Below are positions 1 to 8,317 of a DNA stretch of 64,000 nt, in pieces (the stretch's first letter is position 1; each line of letters starts with the position of its first letter). The notes under the pieces were generated by a model. That model worked only from the letters and a program-made list of their open reading frames with translations, did not search any database and had not been told where the DNA came from. Origin of the DNA: Plastoroseomonas arctica (lineage in GTDB: Bacteria; Pseudomonadota; Alphaproteobacteria; Acetobacterales; Acetobacteraceae); contig NZ_JAAEDH010000009.1 of NCBI RefSeq assembly GCF_018128965.1, positions 62,001 through 126,000 of the forward strand, given 5' to 3'. Made by a program: the position numbers and the translations under genes.

Positions 1-402
1 CGTCAGGATCGCATAATCCGCCGGGTGGATGACGCTGTTGCCAATCCCCGACACGATCGCCAGCACCAGCAGGGCCCAATACCCCGGCGCGAACGCCATC
101 GCCGAGATCGACAGCGCCATCAGCAGCGTACCGCCCACCAGAAACCGCCGCGCCCCGTAGCGGTCGACCCAAAAGCCCACCGGCGTCTGCAACAGCCCCG
201 TCGTCGCACTCATCAGCGCAATCACAAGTCCGAGCGCGCCATAGCTCACCCCGAACTCGTCCCGCCACACCGGGAACAACGGCGCCAAGCACAACATGTA
301 GAAATGGGACAGGAAATGCCCTGTCCCGATCAGCCCCAGCACACGCACGTCGCGCAGCGCAGCGCCAGGCGGGTCGTCAGACACTTCGGCAGGGGCGGAC
401 AT
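1..402 (-). CDS. MFS transporter, Fsr-like, N-terminal part (runs off window)
   Basis: Only the first 134 codons are present; the frame is open to base 1. ATG at 402 is preceded by an AGGAGA Shine-Dalgarno about 6 nt upstream. The protein starts with a short polar tail (MSAPAEVSDDPPGA) and then hydrophobic segments. Residues around 60-75 carry the MFS loop 2-3 signature (GFWVDRYGARR). A later NSVIHPADYAIL segment resembles the F/IHPA motif of the fosmidomycin-resistance (Fsr) branch. It is therefore probably an inner-membrane proton-driven exporter; the substrate cannot be read from the sequence. It diverges from the lipoprotein gene at 476, with 73 nt in between for both promoters. Confidence 0.85.
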   Translation of the reverse strand, partial: MSAPAEVSDDPPGAALRDVRVLGLIGTGHFLSHFYMLCLAPLFPVWRDEFGVSYGALGLVIALMSATTGLLQTPVGFWVDRYGARRFLVGGTLLMALSISAMAFAPGYWALLVLAIVSGIGNSVIHPADYAILT

Positions 403-475
403 GGTCGAATTCTCCTGCTCGCAAGCTGGTGCGACAATACTTTCCCGTCAACGCGGCATCCGTTAACATGGCGTC

Positions 476-769
476 ATGAGGCGCAGCCGATCCATCACCC
501 TGGTCCTCCTTGGGGGAGGAATCATCCTCGCAGGCTGCGGCGAAGACGCCCGCGCCCGTGAATGCAGCGCCGCCACCGCGGCCCAACGGCCCGACGCCCA
601 ACAGATCTGCGCCCGATCCCAAGCCCGCAGCAGCGGCGGACACGTCTACCTCGGCTCCTGGTACTACGGCCGCGGCGCCAGCCAACAAGCCAGCCTCGCC
701 AGCCACGGGGGCGCCACCGCCGCCATCTCCCGCGGCGGCTTCGGAGCACGCGGCGCGAGCGGCGGGTGA
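476..769 (+). CDS. Small lipoprotein, YjfM/YgiB (DUF1190)-like
   Basis: 97 codons plus stop. A signal peptide ends in a lipobox LAGC with Cys21 as the likely lipidated residue. The mature part is short and polar, with GSWYYGRG in the middle and RGGFG near the C-terminus. The RGGFG tail is also seen in E. coli YgiB/YjfM, which are about twice as long, so this would be a short form. The assignment rests largely on context: the next gene is a clear YjfC/YgiC homologue and the one after it a DUF350 (YjfL-like) protein, the same company kept in E. coli yjfL-yjfM-yjfC. A 290 bp palindromic element separates it from the second gene. Function of the family is unknown. Confidence 0.7.
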   Translation: MRRSRSITLVLLGGGIILAGCGEDARARECSAATAAQRPDAQQICARSQARSSGGHVYLGSWYYGRGASQQASLASHGGATAAISRGGFGARGASGG

Positions 770-779
770 CGGGTCGGGA

Positions 780-1069
780 AGAAAGGCCAGGGGCGCTGCC
801 CCTGGACCCCGCCAGGATCGTGTCGATCCTGGACCTCCATCTGTTGGTTCTTGGTTCTGGTGAGGGAGCACTCGCCGGAGGCGAGCCGGGGTGGGGAGGG
901 GGCGCGTGGAGCACCCGTGCCACGGGCACTCCCGCGACGCGCCCCCTCCCCACCCCGTCGCTTCAAGCAAGAACACCCCTCCCCAAACCCAGGGCCAACA
1001 CACGCAGGGGCCCGGGGATCGGCGCGATCCCCGGCGGGGGTCGAGGGGGCAGCGCCCCCCGCCTTGCTT
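780..1069. repeat. Nested inverted-repeat element between the yjfM- and yjfC-like genes
   Basis: This fills the 304 bp gap between two genes of one apparent operon. Left copy: perfect hairpin 787-805 (8 bp stem, loop GCT) and perfect hairpin 812-832 (9 bp stem CCAGGATCG, loop TGT). Right copy, inverted: hairpin 1012-1034 (10 bp stem, loop GCG) and hairpin 1045-1059 (6 bp stem GGGGGC, loop AGC). The copies also match outside the hairpins (GAAGAAAGGC at 779-788 against GAAGCAAGGC in the complement of 1060-1069, and a TGTTGG..GG tract inside). Between them lies a perfect 20 bp inverted repeat, 888-907 with 937-956, enclosing a further 6 bp hairpin (914-926). No open frame of interest was seen. 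Confidence 0.85.
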
Positions 1070-1073
1070 CCTG

Positions 1074-2192
1074 ATGCGTCGCATCGCGCACGACCCGCGC
1101 CCCGATCGTCGCGAGCGTGCTCGGCGGATGGGGTTTGCGTTCGCGGTCATTGCAGGCGAGCCGTATTGGGATGAGGCCGCGCATTACGAATTTGGCGCGG
1201 CTGAGATCGACGTGTTGGAGGATGCGACCAATGCGATCGAGGCCCTGTCGATGGCGGCGGTCGAGTTCGCGGTGCGGCAGGGGTTGAACGGCCCGCTAGG
1301 GATTCCGGATGGGGCCTGGCCGATCGTGGTGCGCAGTTGGGAGGCGCGGGAGCCGAGCCTGTATGGGCGGTTGGACTTGCGGTTTGATGGGGCGGGGCCG
1401 CCGAAGTTGTTGGAGTACAATGCCGACACGCCGACGGCGCTGTTCGAGGCGGCGGTGGTGCAGTGGGAATGGCTGGAGAGCGGGGGTTCGGGGGCGGACC
1501 AGTTCAATGCGATCCATGAGGCGCTGATCGCGGCCTGGCCTCGGATGGGCTTGCCGGGGCGGGTGCATTTCACCTGTGCGCGCGACAGTGCGGAGGATCG
1601 CGGGACGGTCGATTATCTGCGCGACACGGCGATCCAGGCGGGGATCGAATCGCCGTTCTTGCATCTGGACGAGATTGGTTGGGACGGGCGGCGGTTCGTC
1701 GATCTGGAGGCGGCGGAGATCGCGGCGGTGTTCAAGCTCTACCCCTGGGATTGGCTGCTGGGGGAGGCGTTTGGGGCCAATATCCCGGCGGCGCGGACGC
1801 GCTGGATCGAGCCGGCGTGGCGGCTGATCCCGGCGTCGAAGGCCTTCCTGTCGCTGCTGTGGCACCTCAATCCTGACCACCCGAATTTGCTGGCGGCGTA
1901 TCTGGAGCCGGGGCTGACGGGCGGGCCGGAGCTGGCGAAGCCGCTGTGGGGACGGGAGGGCGCGAACATCGTCGCACCCGGCGGCGTGACGGACGGACCC
2001 TATGCGGACCAGCCGAAGCTGTACCAGGCCTATGCGGAATTGCCGGTGTTCGACGGGCGCTACCCGGTCATCGGATCCTGGATCATCGGGGGCGAGGCCT
2101 GCGGCATCGGCATCCGCGAGGATGCGACCCCGATCACGCGAGACACCAGCCGCTTCGTGCCGCATTCATTCACCGGGGGAACCGCCACGTGA
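1074..2192 (+). CDS. Glutathionylspermidine synthase-like ATP-grasp protein (YjfC/YgiC family)
   Basis: 372 aa, matching the length of E. coli YjfC/YgiC. Recognisable family blocks are YWDE near residue 29, SLYGR, LLEYNADTPT around residue 115, a DRGTVDYL stretch, FKLYPW, the NLLAA block, REGANI, and the C-terminal IGSWIIGGEACGIGIRED. These are the ATP-grasp and metal/nucleotide-binding elements of the glutathionylspermidine synthase C-terminal fold; the amidase half of the E. coli bifunctional Gss is absent. It is expected to ligate an amine to a carboxylate using ATP, with unknown substrates. ATG 1074 fits the E. coli start by alignment but has no convincing Shine-Dalgarno because the palindromic element ends 4 nt upstream. 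It ends in a GTGA overlap with the DUF350 gene. Confidence 0.9.
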   Translation: MRRIAHDPRPDRRERARRMGFAFAVIAGEPYWDEAAHYEFGAAEIDVLEDATNAIEALSMAAVEFAVRQGLNGPLGIPDGAWPIVVRSWEAREPSLYGRLDLRFDGAGPPKLLEYNADTPTALFEAAVVQWEWLESGGSGADQFNAIHEALIAAWPRMGLPGRVHFTCARDSAEDRGTVDYLRDTAIQAGIESPFLHLDEIGWDGRRFVDLEAAEIAAVFKLYPWDWLLGEAFGANIPAARTRWIEPAWRLIPASKAFLSLLWHLNPDHPNLLAAYLEPGLTGGPELAKPLWGREGANIVAPGGVTDGPYADQPKLYQAYAELPVFDGRYPVIGSWIIGGEACGIGIREDATPITRDTSRFVPHSFTGGTAT

Positions 2193-2593
2193 CCAGCCTT
2201 GAGACCCTGCCGGGGTTCCTGACGCATTTCGTCGCGGGGCTGGCGCTGCTTGCGGGCGCTGTCCTCGTCTACATGCGCATCACGCCGCACAGCGAGTTGG
2301 CACTGATCCGCGCGGGCAATGCGGCCGCGGCGACGGCGCTGGGCGGCGCGATGCTGGGGTTCGCGATCGCCATTGCGGCATCGGTCGCGCATTCGGCCAA
2401 TCTGCTCGATGCCGCGGTCTGGAGCCTGGTGGCGCTGGTCGCGCAGCTGCTGGCCTTCTTCGCGGCGACGCGGTTGTTCGGAGCGGGGTGGCGGGCTGCC
2501 ATCGAGGAGCGGCGGGAGATGGCGCCGGCGGTGTTGAAGGCCGCGGTGTCGGTCGCGGTCGGCCTGATCAACGCTGCCTGCATGGCGACCTGA
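2189..2593 (+). CDS. DUF350 membrane protein (YjfL-like)
   Basis: 134 aa starting with GTG at 2189, which overlaps the TGA of the upstream gene by 4 nt (GTGA), so translational coupling is likely. Four hydrophobic segments are visible (roughly residues 8-28, 45-68, 76-97, 113-132), typical of DUF350 proteins with two repeated two-helix units. The family has no known activity; it is repeatedly found beside YjfC/YgiC-type ATP-grasp proteins, which suggests a membrane partner for that enzyme or its product. Here the three genes form lipoprotein, enzyme, membrane protein, as would suit an envelope-located system. Confidence 0.85.
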   Translation: MTSLETLPGFLTHFVAGLALLAGAVLVYMRITPHSELALIRAGNAAAATALGGAMLGFAIAIAASVAHSANLLDAAVWSLVALVAQLLAFFAATRLFGAGWRAAIEERREMAPAVLKAAVSVAVGLINAACMAT

Positions 2594-2650
2594 ACCGGGG
2601 CGAGTTGTCGCGGCGCCGCCATGCGGCCTGCGGCGTTTCGGGCCGATGAA

Positions 2651-2680
2651 TTGACGCTACCCTGCAGCGCACCATAGATA
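2651..2680 (+). promoter_or_regulatory. Candidate sigma-70 promoter for the sdh operon
   Basis: TTGACG at 2651-2656 and TAGATA at 2675-2680 with an 18 nt spacer lie about 64 nt upstream of the sdhC ATG (2744). A GC-rich interrupted palindrome (GGCCCG..CGGGCC, about 2692-2721) follows in the leader. This is pattern matching only. Confidence 0.4.
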
Positions 2681-2743
2681 GCGCACACAGACGGCCCGGC
2701 GCGCGGTGGCGCAGCGCGGGCCGCCATTTTGCGGAGCGTGGCG

Positions 2744-3190
2744 ATGTCCCACAGCGAAGACGGGCCGGATGCAACCTTCATCGGCAGCCGCACGGATGGC
2801 ACGCCGGTGGTGCGCCCGCTGTCCCCGCATTTGCAGGTCTACGACATGCTGCAGATGACCAGTTCCCTGTCTATCCTGAACCGCGCGACCGGCATCGCCT
2901 GGTCGGTGGGGCTGATCTTCCTGGTGTGGTGGCTGGCCGCCCTTGCCGGCGGGCCTGCATCCTTTGCCTCCGTGCAGTGGTTCCTGGGCTCGGTGATCGG
3001 CTGGGTGGTGCTGGCCGGGCTGATCGTCGTCGCGTGGTTCCACACGCTGGCGGGCATCCGCCACCTGGTTTGGGACGCCGGCTACGGTTTCGACATGCCC
3101 AACACCTATCGCAGCGGCCGCATGGTGATAGCCGGTACGGCGGGGCTTTCGGTGCTCACTCTCATCATTCTCATCGGGGCCTGGATCTGA
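2744..3190 (+). CDS. sdhC: Succinate dehydrogenase cytochrome b556 subunit
   Basis: 148 aa, first gene of sdhCDAB. The N-terminal SPHLQVY and SILNRATG blocks are the SdhC signature, where Ser and Arg contribute to the quinone site. Three transmembrane helices follow; the HTLAGIRHLVWD segment carries the His expected to ligate haem b. With SdhD it anchors the SdhAB dimer to the inner membrane and passes electrons to ubiquinone in the TCA cycle and respiratory chain. ATG 2744 was chosen because it is the first in-frame ATG after the AGCGTGGCG leader and gives the normal family length; sdhD begins 2 nt after its stop. Confidence 0.95.
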   Translation: MSHSEDGPDATFIGSRTDGTPVVRPLSPHLQVYDMLQMTSSLSILNRATGIAWSVGLIFLVWWLAALAGGPASFASVQWFLGSVIGWVVLAGLIVVAWFHTLAGIRHLVWDAGYGFDMPNTYRSGRMVIAGTAGLSVLTLIILIGAWI

Positions 3191-3192
3191 GC

Positions 3193-3579
3193 ATGGCAAC
3201 CCCTTCCCTGCGTTCTCCGCTCGGCCGCGTGCGCGGCCTGGGCTCGGCGCGGTCCGGCACGCACCACTGGTGGATGCAGCGTGTCACGTCGATCGCGCTG
3301 CTGCCGCTCACCATCTGGCTGGTCTTCGCGCTGGCGTCGCTGGCCGGGGCGGGTTTCTCCGAGGCCCAGGTCTGGGTCGCGCGGCCGTTCAACGCGGTGC
3401 TGTTGCTGGCCTTCCTGGGTGCGGGCTTCCACCACACCGCGGCCGGGCTGCAGGTGGTGATCGAAGATTACGTGAAGCCGGATTCACGCCGCATCGTCGT
3501 GATGCTGGTGGTGAAGGGGCTCTGCGCGCTGTTGTGGCTGATGGCATCCCTCGCGGTGCTCCGGATCGCGCTGCGATGA
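3193..3579 (+). CDS. sdhD: Succinate dehydrogenase hydrophobic membrane anchor subunit
   Basis: 128 aa with three hydrophobic helices. HHWWMQRVTSIALLP near residue 23 is the family's N-terminal block, and HHTAAGLQVVIEDYV around residue 80 holds the second His expected to coordinate haem b. It pairs with SdhC to form the membrane anchor of complex II. It starts 2 nt after sdhC, and about 100 nt without a gene separate it from sdhA, leaving space for an internal processing site or ribosome-binding region. Confidence 0.95.
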   Translation: MATPSLRSPLGRVRGLGSARSGTHHWWMQRVTSIALLPLTIWLVFALASLAGAGFSEAQVWVARPFNAVLLLAFLGAGFHHTAAGLQVVIEDYVKPDSRRIVVMLVVKGLCALLWLMASLAVLRIALR

Positions 3580-3682
3580 ATTCCGCGGTGCCGAGGGGCT
3601 TACGCCTTTACCGCGCCGCACCAATTGTCGCGTATGACAGGCGCGCGGGCTGCTCCGCCCCCGCCTCACGAGGAAGACGGTG

Positions 3683-5497
3683 ATGAACGCGATCTCGAAG
3701 CCCAGCCACGGCGCCTACCGCATCGTGGACCACACCTATGACGTGGTGGTGGTGGGTGCCGGCGGGGCGGGCCTGCGGGCGACCTTTGGCATGGGTGCCG
3801 CGGGGCTGAAGACCGCCTGCATCACCAAGGTGTTCCCCACGCGCAGCCACACGGTTGCCGCGCAGGGCGGCGTCGGCGCGGCGCTGGGCAACATGGGCGA
3901 GGATGACTGGCGCTGGCACATGTACGACACCGTGAAGGGGTCGGACTGGCTCGGCGACCAGGACGCCATCGAATACATGTGCCGCGAGGCGATCCCCGCG
4001 ATCATCGAGCTCGAGCATTACGGTGTGCCGTTCTCGCGCACCGAGGACGGCAAGATCTACCAGCGCCCCTTCGGCGGCCACATGCAGGATTACGGCAAGA
4101 CGCCCGCGATGCGCGCCTGCGCCGCTGCCGACCGCACCGGGCATGCCATCCTGCACACGCTCTACCAGCAGTCCCTGAAGCACCAGTGCGAGTTCTTCAT
4201 CGAGTACATCGCGCTCGACCTCATCATGGATGAAGAAGGCGTGTGCCGCGGCGTCACCGCCTGGTGCCTGGAGGATGGCTCCATCCATCGCTTCCGCGCG
4301 CAGCGCACGGTGCTGGCGACGGGTGGCTATGGCCGCGCCTATTTCTCCTGCACCTCGGCGCATACCTGCACTGGCGACGGCAACGCGATGGTGCTGCGCG
4401 CGGGCATTCCGCTGCAGGACCAGGAATTCGTGCAATTCCACCCGACCGGCATCTACGGCGCCGGCTGCCTGGTCACCGAGGGCGCGCGCGGCGAAGGCGG
4501 CTACCTCACCAATTCCGAGGGTGAGCGCTTCATGGAGCGCTACGCCCCGACCGCGAAGGACCTGGCCTCGCGCGACGTCGTCTCTCGTGCGATGTCGATG
4601 GAAATCCGCGAGGGCCGCGGCGTCGGCCCGCTCAAGGACCACATTCACCTGCACCTCGAGCACCTCGGCGCCGAGCTGCTGCATGAACGCCTGCCCGGCA
4701 TCTCCGAGACCGCGAAGATTTTCGCCGGCGTGGATGTGACGAAGGAGCCGATCCCGATGCTCCCGACCGTGCACTACAACATGGGCGGCATCCCAACGAA
4801 CATCCATTGCGAGGTGCTGCACCCGACCCCTGCCGACCAGGACCGGGTGGTCCCCGGCCTGCTGGCGGTGGGCGAGGCAGCCTGCGTTTCGGTGCACGGC
4901 GCGAACCGCCTTGGCACCAACTCGCTCCTCGATCTCGTCGTGTTCGGCCGCGCCGCCGCGCAACGGGTCAGCGAGACGATCAAGCCCGGCGCCTCGCAGC
5001 CGAACCTGCCGCCCAAGGCGGGGGAGAATGGGCTCGACCGTCTGGACCACACGCGCAACGCCAATGGCGCCACCTCCACCTCGACGCTACGCGTCGAGAT
5101 GCAGCGCACCATGCAGACCCATGCGGCCGTCTTCCGCACCGCCGACCTGATGCGCGAGGGCGTGGCGAAGATGAAGGCCGTGCATGCCGGCCTCGCCGAC
5201 CTCAAGGTGCAGGACCGCTCGCTGATCTGGAACTCGGACCTTGTCGAGGCGCTGGAACTCGACAACCTGCTCGGCAACGCGATGACCACGATCGTGGGTG
5301 CGGAGGCGCGGCACGAAAGTCGCGGTGCCCACAGCCACGAGGACCACCCGGACCGCGACGACGTGAACTGGATGAAGCACACCCTCGCCTGGTACGACAC
5401 GGCCAGCGGCGATGTGCGCCTTGATTATCGCGACGTGAAGATGCGCACCCTGACCAATGAGGTTTCGGTCTTCCCGCCGAAGCCGCGCGTGTACTGA
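3683..5497 (+). CDS. sdhA: Succinate dehydrogenase flavoprotein subunit
   Basis: 604 aa. The dinucleotide-binding GAGGAG at residues 25-30 binds FAD, and His56 in [10 protein letters not shown] is the residue expected to carry the covalent FAD. The active-site blocks QFHPTGIYG (about residue 253), TEGARGEGG, and [14 protein letters not shown] (about residue 408) are intact. It oxidises succinate to fumarate on the cytoplasmic face. A GTG at 3680 lies immediately before ATG 3683; the ATG is preferred, with AGGAAGACGG upstream as Shine-Dalgarno. Confidence 0.97.
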   Translation: MNAISKPSHGAYRIVDHTYDVVVVGAGGAGLRATFGMGAAGLKTACITKVFPTRSHTVAAQGGVGAALGNMGEDDWRWHMYDTVKGSDWLGDQDAIEYMCREAIPAIIELEHYGVPFSRTEDGKIYQRPFGGHMQDYGKTPAMRACAAADRTGHAILHTLYQQSLKHQCEFFIEYIALDLIMDEEGVCRGVTAWCLEDGSIHRFRAQRTVLATGGYGRAYFSCTSAHTCTGDGNAMVLRAGIPLQDQEFVQFHPTGIYGAGCLVTEGARGEGGYLTNSEGERFMERYAPTAKDLASRDVVSRAMSMEIREGRGVGPLKDHIHLHLEHLGAELLHERLPGISETAKIFAGVDVTKEPIPMLPTVHYNMGGIPTNIHCEVLHPTPADQDRVVPGLLAVGEAACVSVHGANRLGTNSLLDLVVFGRAAAQRVSETIKPGASQPNLPPKAGENGLDRLDHTRNANGATSTSTLRVEMQRTMQTHAAVFRTADLMREGVAKMKAVHAGLADLKVQDRSLIWNSDLVEALELDNLLGNAMTTIVGAEARHESRGAHSHEDHPDRDDVNWMKHTLAWYDTASGDVRLDYRDVKMRTLTNEVSVFPPKPRVY

Positions 5498-5513
5498 GAG
5501 AGCCCCCAGCCCC

Positions 5514-6296
5514 ATGGCCACCTTCACGCTGCCGAAGAACTCCACCATCGAGAAGGGGCAGACCTTTACCGCGCCCGCGGGCTCGACCAACGTCCGCGCC
5601 TTCAAGATCTATCGCTGGGACCCCGACACCGAGGCCAATCCCCGCACCGACACCTTCGAGCTCGACCTCGACAAGTGCGGGCCGATGGTCCTGGACGCGC
5701 TGATCCAGATCAAGAACGACGTCGACCAGACGCTCACCTTCCGCCGCTCCTGCCGCGAGGGCATCTGCGGCTCCTGCGCGATGAACATCGACGGGCTGAA
5801 CACGCTCGCCTGTCTCAAGCCGATCGAGGATGTGAAGGGCGAGGTGCGGATCAACCCCCTGCCTCACATGCCGGTGGTGAAGGACCTGGTGCCCGACCTC
5901 AGCCAGATCTACGCCCAACTCCGCTCCATCGAGCCCTGGCTGAAATCGGAGACGCCGCCGCCGCCTGATGCGGAGCGCCGCCAGTCCAAGGATGAGCGCG
6001 CGAAGCTCGACGGCATGTGGGAATGCATCCTGTGCTTCTGCTGCTCCACCGCCTGCCCCTCCTACTGGTGGAACGGCGACCGCTATCTCGGCCCAGCCGT
6101 CCTGCTGCAGGCCTATCGCTGGATTGCGGATAGCCGCGACGAGGCCACCGGCGAGCGGCTGGACAATCTGGAAGACCCCTTCCGCCTTTATCGCTGCCAC
6201 ACGATCATGAACTGCACTCGAACCTGCCCCAAGGGGCTGAATCCGGCCGAGGCGATCGGCAAGATCAAGCAGCTGATGGTCGAACGCCAGGGCTGA
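5514..6296 (+). CDS. sdhB: Succinate dehydrogenase iron-sulfur subunit
   Basis: 260 aa. The N-terminal plant-type ferredoxin domain has CREGICGSC plus a downstream Cys for the [2Fe-2S] centre. The C-terminal domain has [12 protein letters not shown] and [17 protein letters not shown] for the [4Fe-4S] and [3Fe-4S] centres. It transfers electrons from SdhA to the quinone site in SdhCD. It begins 16 nt after sdhA and closes the operon; the next gene converges from the other strand about 50 nt downstream. Confidence 0.97.
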   Translation: MATFTLPKNSTIEKGQTFTAPAGSTNVRAFKIYRWDPDTEANPRTDTFELDLDKCGPMVLDALIQIKNDVDQTLTFRRSCREGICGSCAMNIDGLNTLACLKPIEDVKGEVRINPLPHMPVVKDLVPDLSQIYAQLRSIEPWLKSETPPPPDAERRQSKDERAKLDGMWECILCFCCSTACPSYWWNGDRYLGPAVLLQAYRWIADSRDEATGERLDNLEDPFRLYRCHTIMNCTRTCPKGLNPAEAIGKIKQLMVERQG

Positions 6297-6347
6297 CGCT
6301 CCCCGGTCCTGCTGCCCCGGTGCGCCTCACGGCGTAGTACTTAAACC

Positions 6348-8117
6348 TCAGGCGGCGGCCACTTTGGTGGGCGTCACCAGCTCCAGCGGAATGCGCAGGG
6401 TGATCTCTGTGCCATGCGCGTGGGTGACGCTCGCCTCGCCGCCCAGGTGCTGCGCGAATCCCCGGATCAGCTGCATCCCGAGCCCCTTGTTGTTCGCGCC
6501 CGCCGCGGCGATGCCTACCCCGTCATCGGCGATGCGCAGCAAGGCCGAGTCCGCCTCGCGCTTGAACGACACCGCGATGGTGCCGTGGCGGCCATCGGGG
6601 AAGCCGTGCCGCAGCGCGTTGCTCACAGCCTCGGTGACCAGCAGTGCGAGCGAGATCGCGGAATCGGATGCGATCTCGATCGGGTCGGCGTCGATCGTCA
6701 CCGTGATCCTGTCGTCGCTGCGCAGGTCCATCGCGTCGCCCAGCTGCCGGCACAGCTCCTCGAGGAATGGGCGCATCGCGATGCTGCGATAGCTCTGGTC
6801 GAGGTAGAGGTGCCGGTGCAGCGTGGCGAGCGCCTGCACGCGGTCGCGCGCGATGCCCAGCTCCAGGTTCGCGCGTGGTTCCTCGAGCCGTGCCGCCTGC
6901 ATGGACAGCAGCGACGCGATGATCTGAAGGTTGTTCTTCACGCGGTGATGGATCTCGGCCATCAGCAGGTCGCGCTGGCCGATGGCGGCGCGCAACGCCT
7001 GCTCGCGATCGGCGATCACCGAAGACGCGCTGGCCAGCGCGGCATCGAGTGCCACAACCTCGTCCGGATCGCTCGCCCGGCTGGCTGGCTTGAACAACTG
7101 CCCTGGCGTCCATTCATGAACGCGCCGTGCGAGGCGGCGCATCGGGCGCGCCACTGAGATCTCGGCACCGAACAGGATCGCCACGACGCAGATCGAGAGG
7201 AAGGCGACCAACTCGGCCAGCCGGTCGCGCAGCTGGGATGCGGCGACCGCGTAGAGCGCGCTGACTGGCACCCCGATCACCATGCGCAGGTCGGGTGCAA
7301 GCAGCGCTATGGACCACAGATGCGGGTTGCCATCCGCAGAGAGGCCCTCGATCATCGACCCCTCGCTCTGCAGCGTCGCGAGCTGGCTCAACGAGGGGAG
7401 CACCGAAGCCCCGGCATTGGTGATCGCGAGGGTAGTGCCGCGCCGATCCATGAGCCAGGCATCGTAGGCCGCCGTGCCGGCATTCTGTCGCGACGGGGTC
7501 GCGAGGTAATCAAGCAGGACGGAAGCCGCGACGACACCCTGCAATGACCCGTCGGCCGCGATCATCGGGCTGGCCGCCGGCATCACCGCCCGACCGCTCA
7601 ATTCCCCGTCGATGAACTCAGCGAGGGCGAAACGGCGGGCGGCGACCGGTGCCTGGTAGGTGCGGGTCATCGACAGGTCGCGACCAACCGGGGCCGGCAG
7701 CGCGCTGCACAGCAGCTTGCCGTCCTTGTCCATGAGCCAGAGGTTCGTATAGCGGTCGCGGAACAGGTTGAGCAGCGACTGCATGGTCGCCACACAGGTC
7801 TCGGTCGGGGCAACCAGCAAATCCGTCCGGCGCGCGAGCCCGTCCAGCATTTCCTCGGTCGTGTCCAACATCGCCGCCTGCCGCGCCACGGCACCCTCGC
7901 GGATGACGAGCGCCGTCTGCCTGGCGAAATCGCGCGCGCGATCGTAGTTCACCCACGCGTGACCACCCGCTGTGCCGAGAACAGGAATGGTCGCGATGGC
8001 GACAAGCATGAGGAGCCGCCCGCGGACGCCACGAAAAAACCGCCAGCGACCCGTGGGCTGCATGGGCGCTTCAGGCGGCTGAGGCGGGCCGGCATCCACC
8101 GACCCATCAGCCATCAT
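6348..8117 (-). CDS. HisKA_2-type sensor histidine kinase of the general stress locus
   Basis: 589 aa. One membrane helix (about residues 33-53), a periplasmic dCache-like sensor with FRDRYTNLWLMDKDGKLLCS, a second helix (about 300-322), a HAMP-like linker, then the HisKA_2 dimerisation motif EIHHRVKNNLQII with the phospho-acceptor His near residue 388. The ATPase has an N box (TEAVSNALRHG, about 496), DDGVGIA (about 532) and GLGMQLI. This is the class that phosphorylates PhyR in alphaproteobacteria, so it is a PhyK candidate. ATG 8117 overlaps the nepR stop (ATGA), placing it in an ecfG-nepR-kinase operon. The ligand sensed is unknown. Confidence 0.93.
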   Translation of the reverse strand: MMADGSVDAGPPQPPEAPMQPTGRWRFFRGVRGRLLMLVAIATIPVLGTAGGHAWVNYDRARDFARQTALVIREGAVARQAAMLDTTEEMLDGLARRTDLLVAPTETCVATMQSLLNLFRDRYTNLWLMDKDGKLLCSALPAPVGRDLSMTRTYQAPVAARRFALAEFIDGELSGRAVMPAASPMIAADGSLQGVVAASVLLDYLATPSRQNAGTAAYDAWLMDRRGTTLAITNAGASVLPSLSQLATLQSEGSMIEGLSADGNPHLWSIALLAPDLRMVIGVPVSALYAVAASQLRDRLAELVAFLSICVVAILFGAEISVARPMRRLARRVHEWTPGQLFKPASRASDPDEVVALDAALASASSVIADREQALRAAIGQRDLLMAEIHHRVKNNLQIIASLLSMQAARLEEPRANLELGIARDRVQALATLHRHLYLDQSYRSIAMRPFLEELCRQLGDAMDLRSDDRITVTIDADPIEIASDSAISLALLVTEAVSNALRHGFPDGRHGTIAVSFKREADSALLRIADDGVGIAAAGANNKGLGMQLIRGFAQHLGGEASVTHAHGTEITLRIPLELVTPTKVAAA

Positions 8118-8317
8118 TTTCTACGATCCTGCTCGATCAGCTGGAGCAACTCGGGCGGAATGGCTTCGTTCGCCACATCGTCATAGAGCTGGTGCAGCCC
8201 CCGCCTCAACCAGAGGTCGAAGGCTGCCTCAGGCACGCGCCGCGTGCCACCAGGAACTCTTTCTTGAGCCCGCATGATTTCATCCGAAGGCTTCTTATCG
8301 TCCGGCTCGTCCATCAC
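8114..8317 (-). CDS. nepR: NepR family anti-sigma factor
   Basis: 67 aa, acidic N-terminus, then LRRGLHQLYDDVANEAIPPELLQLIEQ, which is the NepR core: two amphipathic helices joined by an NEPIP-like turn. NepR holds EcfG inactive; phosphorylated PhyR binds NepR through its sigma-like domain and frees EcfG. The start is either GTG 8317 (GTGA overlap with the ecfG stop) or ATG 8314 (one-base overlap); both couple translation of the anti-sigma factor to that of the sigma factor. Confidence 0.93.
   Translation of the reverse strand: MMDEPDDKKPSDEIMRAQERVPGGTRRVPEAAFDLWLRRGLHQLYDDVANEAIPPELLQLIEQDRRK

Noticed and set aside
510-863. Alternative Pro/Ala-rich frame overlapping the lipoprotein gene
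   Set aside because: No start signal, runs into the palindromic element; the 476 frame has a lipobox and fits the operon.
780-1069. Insertion sequence
   Set aside because: No transposase frame fits in 290 bp and no target duplication is visible; recorded as a palindromic element instead.
3608-5050. Long minus-strand frame opposite sdhA
   Set aside because: sdhA is unambiguous; the antisense translation has no recognisable fold and is a GC-bias shadow.
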